From an uncultured Spirochaetota bacterium (lineage in GTDB: Bacteria; Spirochaetota; Spirochaetia; JAFGXN01): a stretch of 64,000 nt of DNA. Both the position numbers and the translations under genes were made by a program. Numbering within the stretch: the first letter of the stretch is position 1; every line of letters begins with the position of its first letter. Positions 1-8,624 of this stretch are shown piece by piece. Where the stretch lies: assembly GCA_944390005.1 (NCBI GenBank), contig CALXOJ010000003.1:62001-126000 (forward strand), in the 5' to 3' direction. The notes below the pieces were generated by a model. That model saw nothing but the letters and a program-made list of their open reading frames with translations, was not told the DNA's origin and did not search any database.

Positions 1-391
1 TTACATTCGACTGGGGCAGTCGGCGCTTACTTTTTCGGGCGGAGAGGCGCAGCGAATCAAACTGGCGTCTGAACTGATTAAAAAGTCGACGGGCAACACG
101 GTTTACATCATCGACGAACCGACGACGGGACTGCACTTTGCCGATGTCAAAAAACTGCTGGAGATTCTGCAGCTTTTGGCAGATCGCGGCAATACGGTCA
201 TTCTCATTGAGCATAATTTGGACGTTATTAAGCAGGCCGATTGGATTATCGATTTGGGGCCGGAAGGCGGCGACGGAGGCGGCCGTTTAGTGGCTTGCGG
301 AACGCCGGAAGAGCTGACTGCGGTGAACGAGTCTTATACAGGGTTTTATCTTAAACAAATTTTCGACAAGGAGAGAACAGCTGAAATTTGA
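1..391 (+). CDS. uvrA: Excinuclease ABC subunit A (UvrA), C-terminal end, cut by window edge
   Basis: This is the damage-recognition ATPase of nucleotide excision repair, which acts in the cytoplasm with UvrB and UvrC. The reading frame is open from base 2, so the 5' part lies outside the window. Visible are the second ABC signature ([15 protein letters not shown]), the Walker [10 protein letters not shown], the H-loop IEHNLDVIK and the typical UvrA tail [14 protein letters not shown]. About 129 C-terminal residues are present and the gene ends normally with TGA. The next gene follows or overlaps it on the same strand. As far as I recall, uvrA is also followed by an lptD homologue in Treponema pallidum. 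Identification is secure. Confidence 0.97.
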   Translation, partial: YIRLGQSALTFSGGEAQRIKLASELIKKSTGNTVYIIDEPTTGLHFADVKKLLEILQLLADRGNTVILIEHNLDVIKQADWIIDLGPEGGDGGGRLVACGTPEELTAVNESYTGFYLKQIFDKERTAEI

Positions 392-404
392 CCTCCGATT
401 TGGA

Positions 405-3400
405 TTGATTTTCTGCTTTCTGATTCTCTCTTTGTCCGTTTTAGCGCAAACAGCCGCCGAATCTCAGCCAGGCACAACGGCTGCGGATGAAACGTCGACT
501 GCCGCGGCTTCCGAAACGGCTGATTCGGCAGCGCAGAATGACGCCGAAGCGCCGACTCAGACGGAAGATGCGGAAACCGATGAATTTGCCGAAGAGGAGT
601 CGCTGCTTTCGGAGACGCTGAAAAAAGACATTGAGTCGGCGAGTTATTATGAGCTGCAAAATTGGTGCATGCGGCTGAGGCTGCAGGATACGGGGTCGGC
701 CTCCGAATTGCGTTCGCGGCTGACCGAGTACTATCAGGCTTCTGGAGAGGGAATTTCCGGCGGCGGCAGCGGTGAAAAGATCACCATTGACAATGCTGAA
801 GCGACGCAGTATTTCGAAATCGAACAAATCGACGAATCTTATGTCCGTCTTATCGGCAACGTTTCCATTCTGTTGGAGGATTCGAAAACCGGTTCAACGC
901 ATCAAATCCGAGCCGATAACATTTTATTCAATCAAAAACAGAAGTACATTACAGCAATCGGAAACGTCCGCTATGAACGCAAATCAGGTGATTCAACAGA
1001 TATTTTCAGCGGAGAGAGTCTGACATTCGATATCGAAGATTGGGAAGGCGTGATTTTTCGCGGCGTGACGCAGAAAGATCAGGAGGTTGAAGAGGGCGAT
1101 ACGTCGACATTCTATTACACCGGCGATCGGATTATCAAAAACAAAGACAATAACATCACCATGGAAAACGGCGTCATTACTTCGGTTTCCAACCTGGAAG
1201 ATCCTTATTTTTCCGTTTCTGCCGACAAAATTTGGATTTTAGGACCGGGGGAGTGGGCTGTCAAAAACATGACTTTGCGCGTCGGTTACGTGCCGCTGCT
1301 TTATTTCCCGTATTTTCTGTATTGGGGTGATCATATCTTTTTCAATCCGAATTTCGGAACCGATACGGAAAAAGGGTCGTTTATGCAGACGACAACCTAT
1401 CTTCTTGGCTCCAAAACCGAAGAGGACGACAATACATTCAGTTTTATGGATTACAACAGCGACTCTTCCGATTACGAGAAGAAAATCAACGGTCTGTTTC
1501 TTGCTAACGTCAAAAAAGACCCCGATGCGGAGGAGACCGAAGCTCAAAAATTGAAAAAAAAACTGGAATCAAACGAGAGTTTTACAAAAATTTACTTTGA
1601 CGTCTATCCGACTTACGGTCTGTTTGCCGGAATTACCGGCGAGTTGAAACAGATTGAACAGCTAAAGGAACTGAATTACTTCTTCGCGCTCGGTTTGCGG
1701 CCGATTGCGACCAATGAGAATTTTTTCTATTTAAAAGATACAACTCCTGATGTCGAGAATGAAGCGGATAAAGTTTATTTGTACAAGCCGTTTTATCAGC
1801 AGTCATATCTGTTCGATAAGGCGCTGCCGTTTCGGTTTAAGTCGGAATTCGATATGACCGTATCGGATACGGGGTACAACATCCGACTGAAGATGCCGTA
1901 TTATTCGGATAAGGACTTTGAAGTCGATTACCTCTCCAAGCGAAAAGAGACGTTTGACTGGAAAGGTTTGATCGGTTTGAGTGAAGAGGATGATACGACC
2001 GAAACGACCAAAACGGTTTCCGAATTTCAATGGGATTTGACAAGTTCGTTTAATATCAATCCGGTGAACGAAGATGTCAAAAAATTTATGGACAAGTATT
2101 TTAAATTGAATATTTCCGCATTGAATTTCAGTTTGAATTACGGTGTCGCCAGCTTTACCGGTTTTCAGTACGCCAAAGATCCGGAAACAGGCGAGTACAA
2201 TCAAAATGAACCTCTTGACGATTATTATGTCGACGCAAACGATCCTCGCGCCAATTATACCAGCTACTTTTATCGACCGAAGACGTACACAGCGCCGGAT
2301 TTGAAGCTGACGCTCAGCGGAACTTTTTTCGATCATTCGCTGACGTCCGGTACGGCTTCGGCTGATACGGCATCCGTGGAGGAGATTGTCGGATTCAAAA
2401 CGCCGTGGGAAGAGACCGAAAACGAAGAAGAGGGAACGGAAGCAGCCGGAATCGTTGATTTCCGGACGCAGGAACAGCCGCCGTTAAACGAACTGTTTCG
2501 GCAAAACAACTACCTGACTGACAATGCACTCGGTTATGCGGTGACCGACAGCATTTTAAAGCATTCTCTTCGCTATAATGTCAGCAACATTAATTTAAAA
2601 TTGACCGGCGATACCCGTTACAATGATTGGCAGTATCCGATTGAAATCGATATGAGCGATATGGATTTTCATCGCCTCTATTTTGCCGTAAACGGTTCGC
2701 TGACTTACGATATGGATTTGTATAATTCGACTCTTGTATTAAGCAATGTTTTGGAAACGGATTTTAAGTATCGTTGGACGTATGACGTCTCCGATCCGGA
2801 TGATCCTTACTCAACTTCATCAAGCAGCAGCGGAACACAAACCCGCGGCGAATACTACGCTCAGGACGACTTGAAAGAACGGTCGTTTGTGCTAAGGAAT
2901 AAATTCAACCTGCGGTTAAATCCGTTAAAGTCGATCTCTGCACTCAGCAGTACCAATATTTCCTATAATTTGACAACGAAGCTGTTGGAGATTGGTTACG
3001 ATTCCAGTGTGCAAAGCAATATTGATAACGGAATTTTATCTGCGGAAGATGTTGTAAAACTCGATAAAAACTCCGATTATTATATGTTTTTGCCGGCGTG
3101 GAATCGGGATACCGTCGAACAGCACTCGCTTGACTTCAATTTTGTCAGCACTGTTTCCGACATGACGCAGAATATTTCTCTTTCGGCGTATTTGCCGCCG
3201 CTGAATTTAAAGTTTCAGCCGAAATTTTCGTTTGACTTCAAAATGTTTAATTTTTCATTGTCGCTGCCGTTTAACGAAGTGACTCAGGAAGATTTAAGTA
3301 AAGAGTGGGAGTACGGGGATTTGAGTTTTTCGTCGCAATTCAAATTGTATGAAGATTTGATTTCCATGACGCAGTCTGCGCAGTACAATATGCAGGATAA

Positions 3401-4223
3401 TTATCTGAAAACTTCTTCGACCTCATTTAAAATGAATCTTTTCGACAGTAATCTTACGTTCACGCAGTCGTTTGACGTAGCACTCGATAATTATGTGCCG
3501 GTACCTTCCCGTGCGGCGTTCGGCGTCAAAATTTGGTACTTTTCACTTGATTTTGTCAGCGCTAACAGCTACCTGAAACGACTGAACACCAATACGGGAA
3601 CTTGGAGTGATATTACGGAGACCGATCACACCGAAACCGAAACCGATTTTGAGAAACGACTGCGGCCTCGTTCTGTCAAATTGCAGTTTAACTATAACTA
3701 CGAGTCGGATCCTCTGTTCAAAAACCGCCTGACTTTGGGGTTTGACGTCGGATTTTCTTATGAAGCCGATTTGCTTCAATATACCAACTCGACAATTTCG
3801 TTCAATTTATCATTTAATATGAAGCTTTTTAATTTGTTTGAAGTCAGTTTCGGTTCGACATCTCTGAATTCAACCGCATTCCTCTACTCACGGAAAAATG
3901 CAGCCGATGCCGGACTGGAAAATATGTACCGGAATCCTTTCCGAGATATTTTGATGTCGTTTAACTTTTTTGACGAGGAGGACCGCAAGGCCTCTTATTT
4001 TAAGCTGAAAACGTTGGATTTGAAAGTCATGGTTCCGCTGATGGACTGGGATTTGGTATTCGAGTACAACGGTTATCCGAAGCAGTTTACCGATTCCAGC
4101 GGTATTGCCGATCCGTATGAACGGTGGGCGCGCACTTTTTCAATTTCCGTTCAGTGGCGTTCAATCGGTATGTTTAAAAACAACATCCGCGTCAACGAAC
4201 TCGACGAGTTGGTTTTGGAGTAA
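405..4223 (+). CDS. lptD: LptD/OstA-like outer-membrane assembly protein, very large
   Basis: Predicted outer-membrane beta-barrel of the LptD (OstA/Imp) family, which in other bacteria inserts lipopolysaccharide into the outer leaflet. From the TTG at 405 the order is: hydrophobic signal peptide ending near residue 14 (LSVLA/QTAAES), an acidic Ala/Glu/Thr-rich linker (15-66), a SAP-like helix-extension-helix (about 78-112), an OstA/LptA-like beta-jellyroll (about 130-260) and a very long barrel region rich in alternating aromatic/polar strands. The 1272 residues greatly exceed the roughly 780 of E. coli LptD. A start at CTG 381, 5 nt after AAGGAGAG (368-375), is better placed: it would add the basic n-region LKFDLRFG and overlap uvrA by 11 nt. 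Treponemes generally lack classical LPS, so the cargo is unclear. Confidence 0.85.
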   Translation: MIFCFLILSLSVLAQTAAESQPGTTAADETSTAAASETADSAAQNDAEAPTQTEDAETDEFAEEESLLSETLKKDIESASYYELQNWCMRLRLQDTGSASELRSRLTEYYQASGEGISGGGSGEKITIDNAEATQYFEIEQIDESYVRLIGNVSILLEDSKTGSTHQIRADNILFNQKQKYITAIGNVRYERKSGDSTDIFSGESLTFDIEDWEGVIFRGVTQKDQEVEEGDTSTFYYTGDRIIKNKDNNITMENGVITSVSNLEDPYFSVSADKIWILGPGEWAVKNMTLRVGYVPLLYFPYFLYWGDHIFFNPNFGTDTEKGSFMQTTTYLLGSKTEEDDNTFSFMDYNSDSSDYEKKINGLFLANVKKDPDAEETEAQKLKKKLESNESFTKIYFDVYPTYGLFAGITGELKQIEQLKELNYFFALGLRPIATNENFFYLKDTTPDVENEADKVYLYKPFYQQSYLFDKALPFRFKSEFDMTVSDTGYNIRLKMPYYSDKDFEVDYLSKRKETFDWKGLIGLSEEDDTTETTKTVSEFQWDLTSSFNINPVNEDVKKFMDKYFKLNISALNFSLNYGVASFTGFQYAKDPETGEYNQNEPLDDYYVDANDPRANYTSYFYRPKTYTAPDLKLTLSGTFFDHSLTSGTASADTASVEEIVGFKTPWEETENEEEGTEAAGIVDFRTQEQPPLNELFRQNNYLTDNALGYAVTDSILKHSLRYNVSNINLKLTGDTRYNDWQYPIEIDMSDMDFHRLYFAVNGSLTYDMDLYNSTLVLSNVLETDFKYRWTYDVSDPDDPYSTSSSSSGTQTRGEYYAQDDLKERSFVLRNKFNLRLNPLKSISALSSTNISYNLTTKLLEIGYDSSVQSNIDNGILSAEDVVKLDKNSDYYMFLPAWNRDTVEQHSLDFNFVSTVSDMTQNISLSAYLPPLNLKFQPKFSFDFKMFNFSLSLPFNEVTQEDLSKEWEYGDLSFSSQFKLYEDLISMTQSAQYNMQDNYLKTSSTSFKMNLFDSNLTFTQSFDVALDNYVPVPSRAAFGVKIWYFSLDFVSANSYLKRLNTNTGTWSDITETDHTETETDFEKRLRPRSVKLQFNYNYESDPLFKNRLTLGFDVGFSYEADLLQYTNSTISFNLSFNMKLFNLFEVSFGSTSLNSTAFLYSRKNAADAGLENMYRNPFRDILMSFNFFDEEDRKASYFKLKTLDLKVMVPLMDWDLVFEYNGYPKQFTDSSGIADPYERWARTFSISVQWRSIGMFKNNIRVNELDELVLE

Positions 4224-4239
4224 GCCGATGAAAAAACGC

Positions 4240-4268
4240 TTTTCACGGCGGCGGATATGTGATAAAAT
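4240..4268 (+). promoter_or_regulatory. Possible sigma70 promoter of the phoH operon
   Basis: TTTTCA (4240-4245), a 17-nt spacer and TAAAAT (4263-4268). Transcription would start near 4275, leaving only about 5 nt before the phoH ATG and no room for a Shine-Dalgarno. The -35 box is weak. Confidence 0.35.
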
Positions 4269-4279
4269 GAAAAGACAGT

Positions 4280-5239
4280 ATGAGTGAAGAGCATATCAGT
4301 TATTCGATAGACGATGAAAACCGTTTTCGGCTTGTCTGCGGCGTCAACGACGAACATTTGACTGCTTTGGCGGCGCTGCTTGACGGAAAAGTTTTTTCTT
4401 ACGGAAACGAAATCATTTATGCCGAATCGTCAAAACCGAAGCAGCTGCTTTTTAAAAATGTGATTGAAGAGGCGGATGCGCTTGTCCGAAACGGAAAAGA
4501 GGTGACAGCGGAACAGCTTGAAAATCTTTTTTTTGCCGTCAGGGACCGTAAAACGTTCGCGCTTCAGTTGATGAAAACCGAAAAAATCGTGCCGGCTCCA
4601 AAGGCGATCGTGACGCCCCGAACGGTTCGGCAGGCGGAGTTGATCCATACATTGGAAAATTACGAGATGACGTTTGCCGTTGGTCCGGCGGGAACGGGGA
4701 AAACCTTCATCGCGGTGACTCACGCTATGCAGGCGCTTGCCGAAAAGACGGTAAGAAAAATCGTTTTAACGCGACCGGTTGTCGAAGCCGGCGAAAACCT
4801 CGGTTTTCTTCCCGGCGATTTGCAGCAAAAAATCAATCCGTATCTGCGGCCGATTTACGATGTTTTGGAGCGGTTTTTACCACAAGAGACGGTTAAGCTG
4901 TACGAAGAGAAGAAAATCATCGAAGTGATTCCGTTGGCGTACATGCGCGGCCGCAGTTTGGACAACGCATACATCATTTTGGATGAGGCGCAAAATACAA
5001 CCGTCGAACAGATGAAGATGTTTTTGACACGAATCGGAGAGAATTCAAAGACCGTCATTACCGGAGACGATACGCAGATTGATTTGGATAAACGGCGGCA
5101 GTCGGGATTGGTCGATGCGTTCACAACGTTGTCGGAAATTGACGACATTGCATTCATTCGGTTTCGCCGAGAAGATGTCATTCGCAATCGATTGGTTAAA
5201 AAAATAGTGGAAGCTTATGAGAAAAACGGACGCCGTTAA
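4280..5239 (+). CDS. phoH: PhoH-family ATPase (YbeZ-like)
   Basis: A 319-residue cytoplasmic PhoH/YbeZ-type P-loop ATPase. These proteins work with the RNase YbeY and are linked to RNA processing. Walker A GPAGTGKT is at residues 135-142, Walker B AYIILDEAQN is near 233, and the PhoH-typical TRPVVEAGENLGFLPGD lies between them. The N-terminal 80 residues match the KH-like extension of the family. It heads a tight cluster: the next gene starts 23 nt inside it and ybeY and corC follow. That is the widely conserved ybeZ-ybeY-ybeX neighbourhood, with a 7TM-HD gene in the middle as in many Firmicutes and spirochaetes. No clear Shine-Dalgarno precedes the ATG. Confidence 0.93.
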   Translation: MSEEHISYSIDDENRFRLVCGVNDEHLTALAALLDGKVFSYGNEIIYAESSKPKQLLFKNVIEEADALVRNGKEVTAEQLENLFFAVRDRKTFALQLMKTEKIVPAPKAIVTPRTVRQAELIHTLENYEMTFAVGPAGTGKTFIAVTHAMQALAEKTVRKIVLTRPVVEAGENLGFLPGDLQQKINPYLRPIYDVLERFLPQETVKLYEEKKIIEVIPLAYMRGRSLDNAYIILDEAQNTTVEQMKMFLTRIGENSKTVITGDDTQIDLDKRRQSGLVDAFTTLSEIDDIAFIRFRREDVIRNRLVKKIVEAYEKNGRR

Positions 5240-7445
5240 ACGGCTTACGGAATTTTTTCGCGATCTGTCTCTGTCTAAAAAAAAGAAGGTCGTTGTCGGA
5301 ACGGTTTTTTTCTTTCTGTTTTTTGCTGTGATTTTATGTCACTCATTTTTCGATTTTCCGTACATTAGACTGAAGACAGCCGACATTCAGGAAGGGATGA
5401 TTGCCGATTTCGATTTGATTTTGGACGACGATGTTTCGTTTGTTGATAAAGAAGCGACAGCGGCGCGTTGGGCGGAAAAGAGAGAAAAAATTCCCTCGCA
5501 TTATTTGATGGACATCTCCCGCAATCGGTCGATTCAAAAACGATTTGACGAGTTTAAAACAAAATTGGAAGAGGCGCGTGACCGCGGTCTTTCCTTCGAA
5601 ACGTTTTATGAAGAGACTGAAGAGGAGGGATTTCACTTTGATTCGGATTGGCTGCGCAGGCTGTATGATCGCTCCGAAAGCGGTGTGCTTGTGGAAACCG
5701 CCGGCCGGATTTTGGATTATCTGCTCTTTTCCGGAATCGTTAAAGTGAACGACGGCGATCTCGGTAAAACGGTGGTGGTTTTGAAGCGCGACAGAGAAAA
5801 TGCGCTTTTAAGGGAAGAGATTTCTGCCTCGTCGCTGCTGACAAAAGAGACTTGTCCTGCCGTCGTTTCCCGAGAGCTGCGGAATCGAAGTCTTGATGCC
5901 GAATCGGTCGCATTGATCTCCGGATTGCTGAACGAATTTGTTGACGAGAATGTCTTTTTTAGTCCGCGGGCGACGGCGCAGGCGGTTGCAAAAGCTGAGG
6001 CAGAGTTAAAGCCGGTACGCTTTTCGTTTTCCAAAGGAGAACCAATTTTACGCAAAGGCTATCCTGTGACGGCGGCGCAAATCAATGCACTGGATTATTT
6101 GCGTCAGATTTCCGTTCGGATTGATTTTGCCGATATTGTTGGAATTCTTGTCTATTTGATTCTGCTGTTTGTATTGGCTAAATTTCTTTTGGATAAACCT
6201 TTCTTAAAAGAAAATTTGCAGCTGAATCAGATGATTCTCTTTTATTCGCTGACGCTTTTTTTGGCGGTTTTTTACATTTGTTGGGATGAGTTTGTTCCCT
6301 TTCCGGAGCAGTGGTTTGCCGGTCTTTTTCTGCCGATGGGATTGGCTGCGTTTACGGCTGCCTCTCTAGCCTCTTCGGCAGCTGCCGTTTATCTGACGCT
6401 GATGACCAGTGCCGGGTTGGTTCTGTTTTTTCGAGCCGATGCGTCTACGGTGATTCTGACCGTCTTTTCAGGAATCGGGGCTGCGGTTTCCCTCCGTAAA
6501 GTCGAACGCCGGGAGGATTTGCTGAAAGCGGGAGGACGGTTGGCAGCGGTGCAGGCGGTTGTTGCGCTGTCTGTTGCGCTTTTTTACGATTATTCACCGT
6601 TGATGACGGCGGCTTGCGTGGCGACGGCTGCTTTCAATGCATTTTTGTCTGCCGTTGTGACGTTGGGGCTGCTGCCGCTCTTCGAAAAGGGTTTAAATTT
6701 CGCAACGCCGTTCCGTTTGATGGAACTGACAGACCGCAATCTGCCGATTTTTAAAAAAATGAGTGCTTTGGCTCCGGGAACTTACGCTCACACGATGGCG
6801 GTCGCCTCCTATGCGGAAGCGGCGGCCCGTGAAATCGGCGCAGACGCCTTGCTTGCCCGTTGCGGCGCTTTTTACCACGATATCGGAAAAATCGATCAGC
6901 CGGAGTTTTTTGCCGAAAATCAGGTAGGGTTCAATAAACACGACGAAATTCAACCGAATCTTTCGATTGTGGTGATCAAGTCGCACGTTGTCAACGGCGT
7001 CAACAAAGCGAAAGCGCTGCATCTCCCTCAGAAAGTCATTGACATCATTGAACAGCACCACGGGAATTCCGTAATTACCTATTTTTACGTACAGGCGCTT
7101 CGGCAGGGAAAATCGGTTCCGACGGAGGAAGATTTTTCGTACAAAACGCCGCTGCCGCAAAGCAAAGAGGCGGGAATCGTGATGATTGCCGACGTTGTTG
7201 AAGCGGCCACTCGGTCGCTGCCGTCGCCGGTCTCCGTCGTTCAGGTGGAAAAATTTATCGATAAAATCATCAGCGACAAAATCAACAACAATCAGTTTAT
7301 CGAATCCCGGCTGACTTTCAGCGACGTCAACACCGTAAAAGCCGTATTGCTGCGGATGGTGTGCAGCAACCTCCATACGCGCCCGGAGTATCCGGAAAAG
7401 TCTGCCGCCGGAAAGGAAAAGAGGAAAGAAGATGAATCGAATTGA
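5217..7445 (+). CDS. 7TM-HD membrane phosphodiesterase (PgpH/YqfF family)
   Basis: A 742-residue membrane protein of the 7TMR-HD family, whose characterised member PgpH hydrolyses the second messenger c-di-AMP. Order: cytoplasmic N-terminus, one membrane span (about 25-43), a large extracytoplasmic 7TMR-HDED domain (about 50-300), a cluster of about seven spans (about 305-490) and a C-terminal cytoplasmic HD domain. The metal-binding motif FYHDIGKIDQPEFF is near residue 552; further HD-domain histidines are in YAHTMAVASYAEAA and IEQHHGNSVITYF. It overlaps phoH by 23 nt and ybeY by 14 nt, so translation is probably coupled. Activity on c-di-AMP is inferred from the family; no cyclase is in the window. 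Confidence 0.92.
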   Translation: MRKTDAVKRLTEFFRDLSLSKKKKVVVGTVFFFLFFAVILCHSFFDFPYIRLKTADIQEGMIADFDLILDDDVSFVDKEATAARWAEKREKIPSHYLMDISRNRSIQKRFDEFKTKLEEARDRGLSFETFYEETEEEGFHFDSDWLRRLYDRSESGVLVETAGRILDYLLFSGIVKVNDGDLGKTVVVLKRDRENALLREEISASSLLTKETCPAVVSRELRNRSLDAESVALISGLLNEFVDENVFFSPRATAQAVAKAEAELKPVRFSFSKGEPILRKGYPVTAAQINALDYLRQISVRIDFADIVGILVYLILLFVLAKFLLDKPFLKENLQLNQMILFYSLTLFLAVFYICWDEFVPFPEQWFAGLFLPMGLAAFTAASLASSAAAVYLTLMTSAGLVLFFRADASTVILTVFSGIGAAVSLRKVERREDLLKAGGRLAAVQAVVALSVALFYDYSPLMTAACVATAAFNAFLSAVVTLGLLPLFEKGLNFATPFRLMELTDRNLPIFKKMSALAPGTYAHTMAVASYAEAAAREIGADALLARCGAFYHDIGKIDQPEFFAENQVGFNKHDEIQPNLSIVVIKSHVVNGVNKAKALHLPQKVIDIIEQHHGNSVITYFYVQALRQGKSVPTEEDFSYKTPLPQSKEAGIVMIADVVEAATRSLPSPVSVVQVEKFIDKIISDKINNNQFIESRLTFSDVNTVKAVLLRMVCSNLHTRPEYPEKSAAGKEKRKEDESN

Positions 7446-7869
7446 AATTCAACCGCAGACAGAGATGCCGTTCCCGGTTGAGGAGTTGGAAAAAATTCTG
7501 GAAGCGGTTCTTGAAAAACTGGATATCGACAACTGGGAAGTGTCGGTGGTGATCGCCGGTGCCGACGCCATTCGCCGGTTAAACCGCGAGTACCGTTTAA
7601 AAGATTCGCCGACCGATATTCTTTCGTTCCCGCAGGACGGGGAACGGCAGCCGGACGGCTTTGTTTATGCCGGTGATTTGGTATTTTGTCCTGAAGAGAT
7701 TGCCGCCAACTGCAAGCAATTTTCGGAAGCCGAAAAAACCGAGTGGCTGCGTTTGGCTGTTCACGGAATTTTGCACTTGTCCGGACAAACCCATGACGGC
7801 TATGGTGCGGATGAACCGATGCTGAAATATCAGGAAACCATCGTGGAGGAATTAAAAAATCGTGTTTAA
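7432..7869 (+). CDS. ybeY: Endoribonuclease YbeY
   Basis: A single-domain, zinc-dependent endoribonuclease involved in 16S rRNA 3' maturation and ribosome quality control. The hallmark HGILHLSGQTH (H-x3-H-x5-H, near residue 109) binds the metal, and NREYRLKDSPTDILSFP is the conserved UPF0054 core. At 145 residues it has normal length. Its ATG lies inside the 3' end of the 7TM-HD gene after AGGAAAAGAGG-type purine-rich sequence, and its end overlaps corC by 8 nt. Neighbours PhoH and CorC are its usual partners. Confidence 0.96.
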   Translation: MNRIEIQPQTEMPFPVEELEKILEAVLEKLDIDNWEVSVVIAGADAIRRLNREYRLKDSPTDILSFPQDGERQPDGFVYAGDLVFCPEEIAANCKQFSEAEKTEWLRLAVHGILHLSGQTHDGYGADEPMLKYQETIVEELKNRV

Positions 7870-8623
7870 TTTGAAATTCGGAAAATCGAAAACAGCTAAA
7901 AACGAAGTTTTGGCGCAGCAGGAACAGGATATGCTGGAAGGCGTCACCGAATTGTCGCAGACGTCGGTGAAAGAGGTACTGGTTCCCAGAATTGATGTGG
8001 TTTTTCTCCCGGCGGATGCGGCGTTGGACGAAGTTCTGAAAATTTTGGAGCGCGACGGTTATTCCCGTTATCCTGTTTATGAAGAAACTATCGACAATGT
8101 CATCGGCGTTTTTTATGTCAAGGATTTGATTCCCGTCATTTTGAACCACAGAGATGACTTTGATTTGAAAAAATTGATCCGGAAGCCGTATTTTGTACCG
8201 GAGAGCAAGCGTCTCGACTCGCTATTGGCGGAATTTAAAAAACGACATGTTCATATTGCGATTGCTGTTGACGAACACGGCGGCGTATCGGGAATTGTCT
8301 GCATGGAAGACATTATTGAAGAGATTGTCGGTGAAATTCAGGATGAATTCGACGATGAAGGCGATGAAATTGTTCAGTCGGACGAACACTCTTGGCTGGT
8401 CGATGCGCGGATCAACATCGAAGATCTCAATGATCGGTTGGGATTAAAACTTCCCGATGACGATATTGATACGCTCGGCGGTTTTGTTTTTAATCTGTTC
8501 GGAAAAATCCCTGTACGCTATGAAAAAACCTCTTATGAAAATATTGATTTCATCATTCAAGAGATTGAAAATCATAAGATCAAAGTTGTAAAAATCGTTA
8601 CAGAAACAAATTCGGAGAAATAA
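7862..8623 (+). CDS. corC: CBS-domain protein CorC/YbeX
   Basis: A 253-residue soluble CorC/HlyC-type protein. It carries two CBS motifs (about residues 40-165, e.g. DGYSRYPVYEETIDNVIGV and HIAIAVDEHGGVSGIV) and the C-terminal CorC_HlyC/transporter-associated domain (from about 180: LGLKLPDDDIDTLGGFVFN). It lacks the N-terminal DUF21 membrane domain of the larger homologues, which matches E. coli YbeX, linked to Mg2+/Co2+ efflux and ribosome metabolism. It starts with GTG 8 nt inside ybeY, so translation is coupled. Confidence 0.92.
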   Translation: MFNLKFGKSKTAKNEVLAQQEQDMLEGVTELSQTSVKEVLVPRIDVVFLPADAALDEVLKILERDGYSRYPVYEETIDNVIGVFYVKDLIPVILNHRDDFDLKKLIRKPYFVPESKRLDSLLAEFKKRHVHIAIAVDEHGGVSGIVCMEDIIEEIVGEIQDEFDDEGDEIVQSDEHSWLVDARINIEDLNDRLGLKLPDDDIDTLGGFVFNLFGKIPVRYEKTSYENIDFIIQEIENHKIKVVKIVTETNSEK

Positions 8624-8624
8624 A

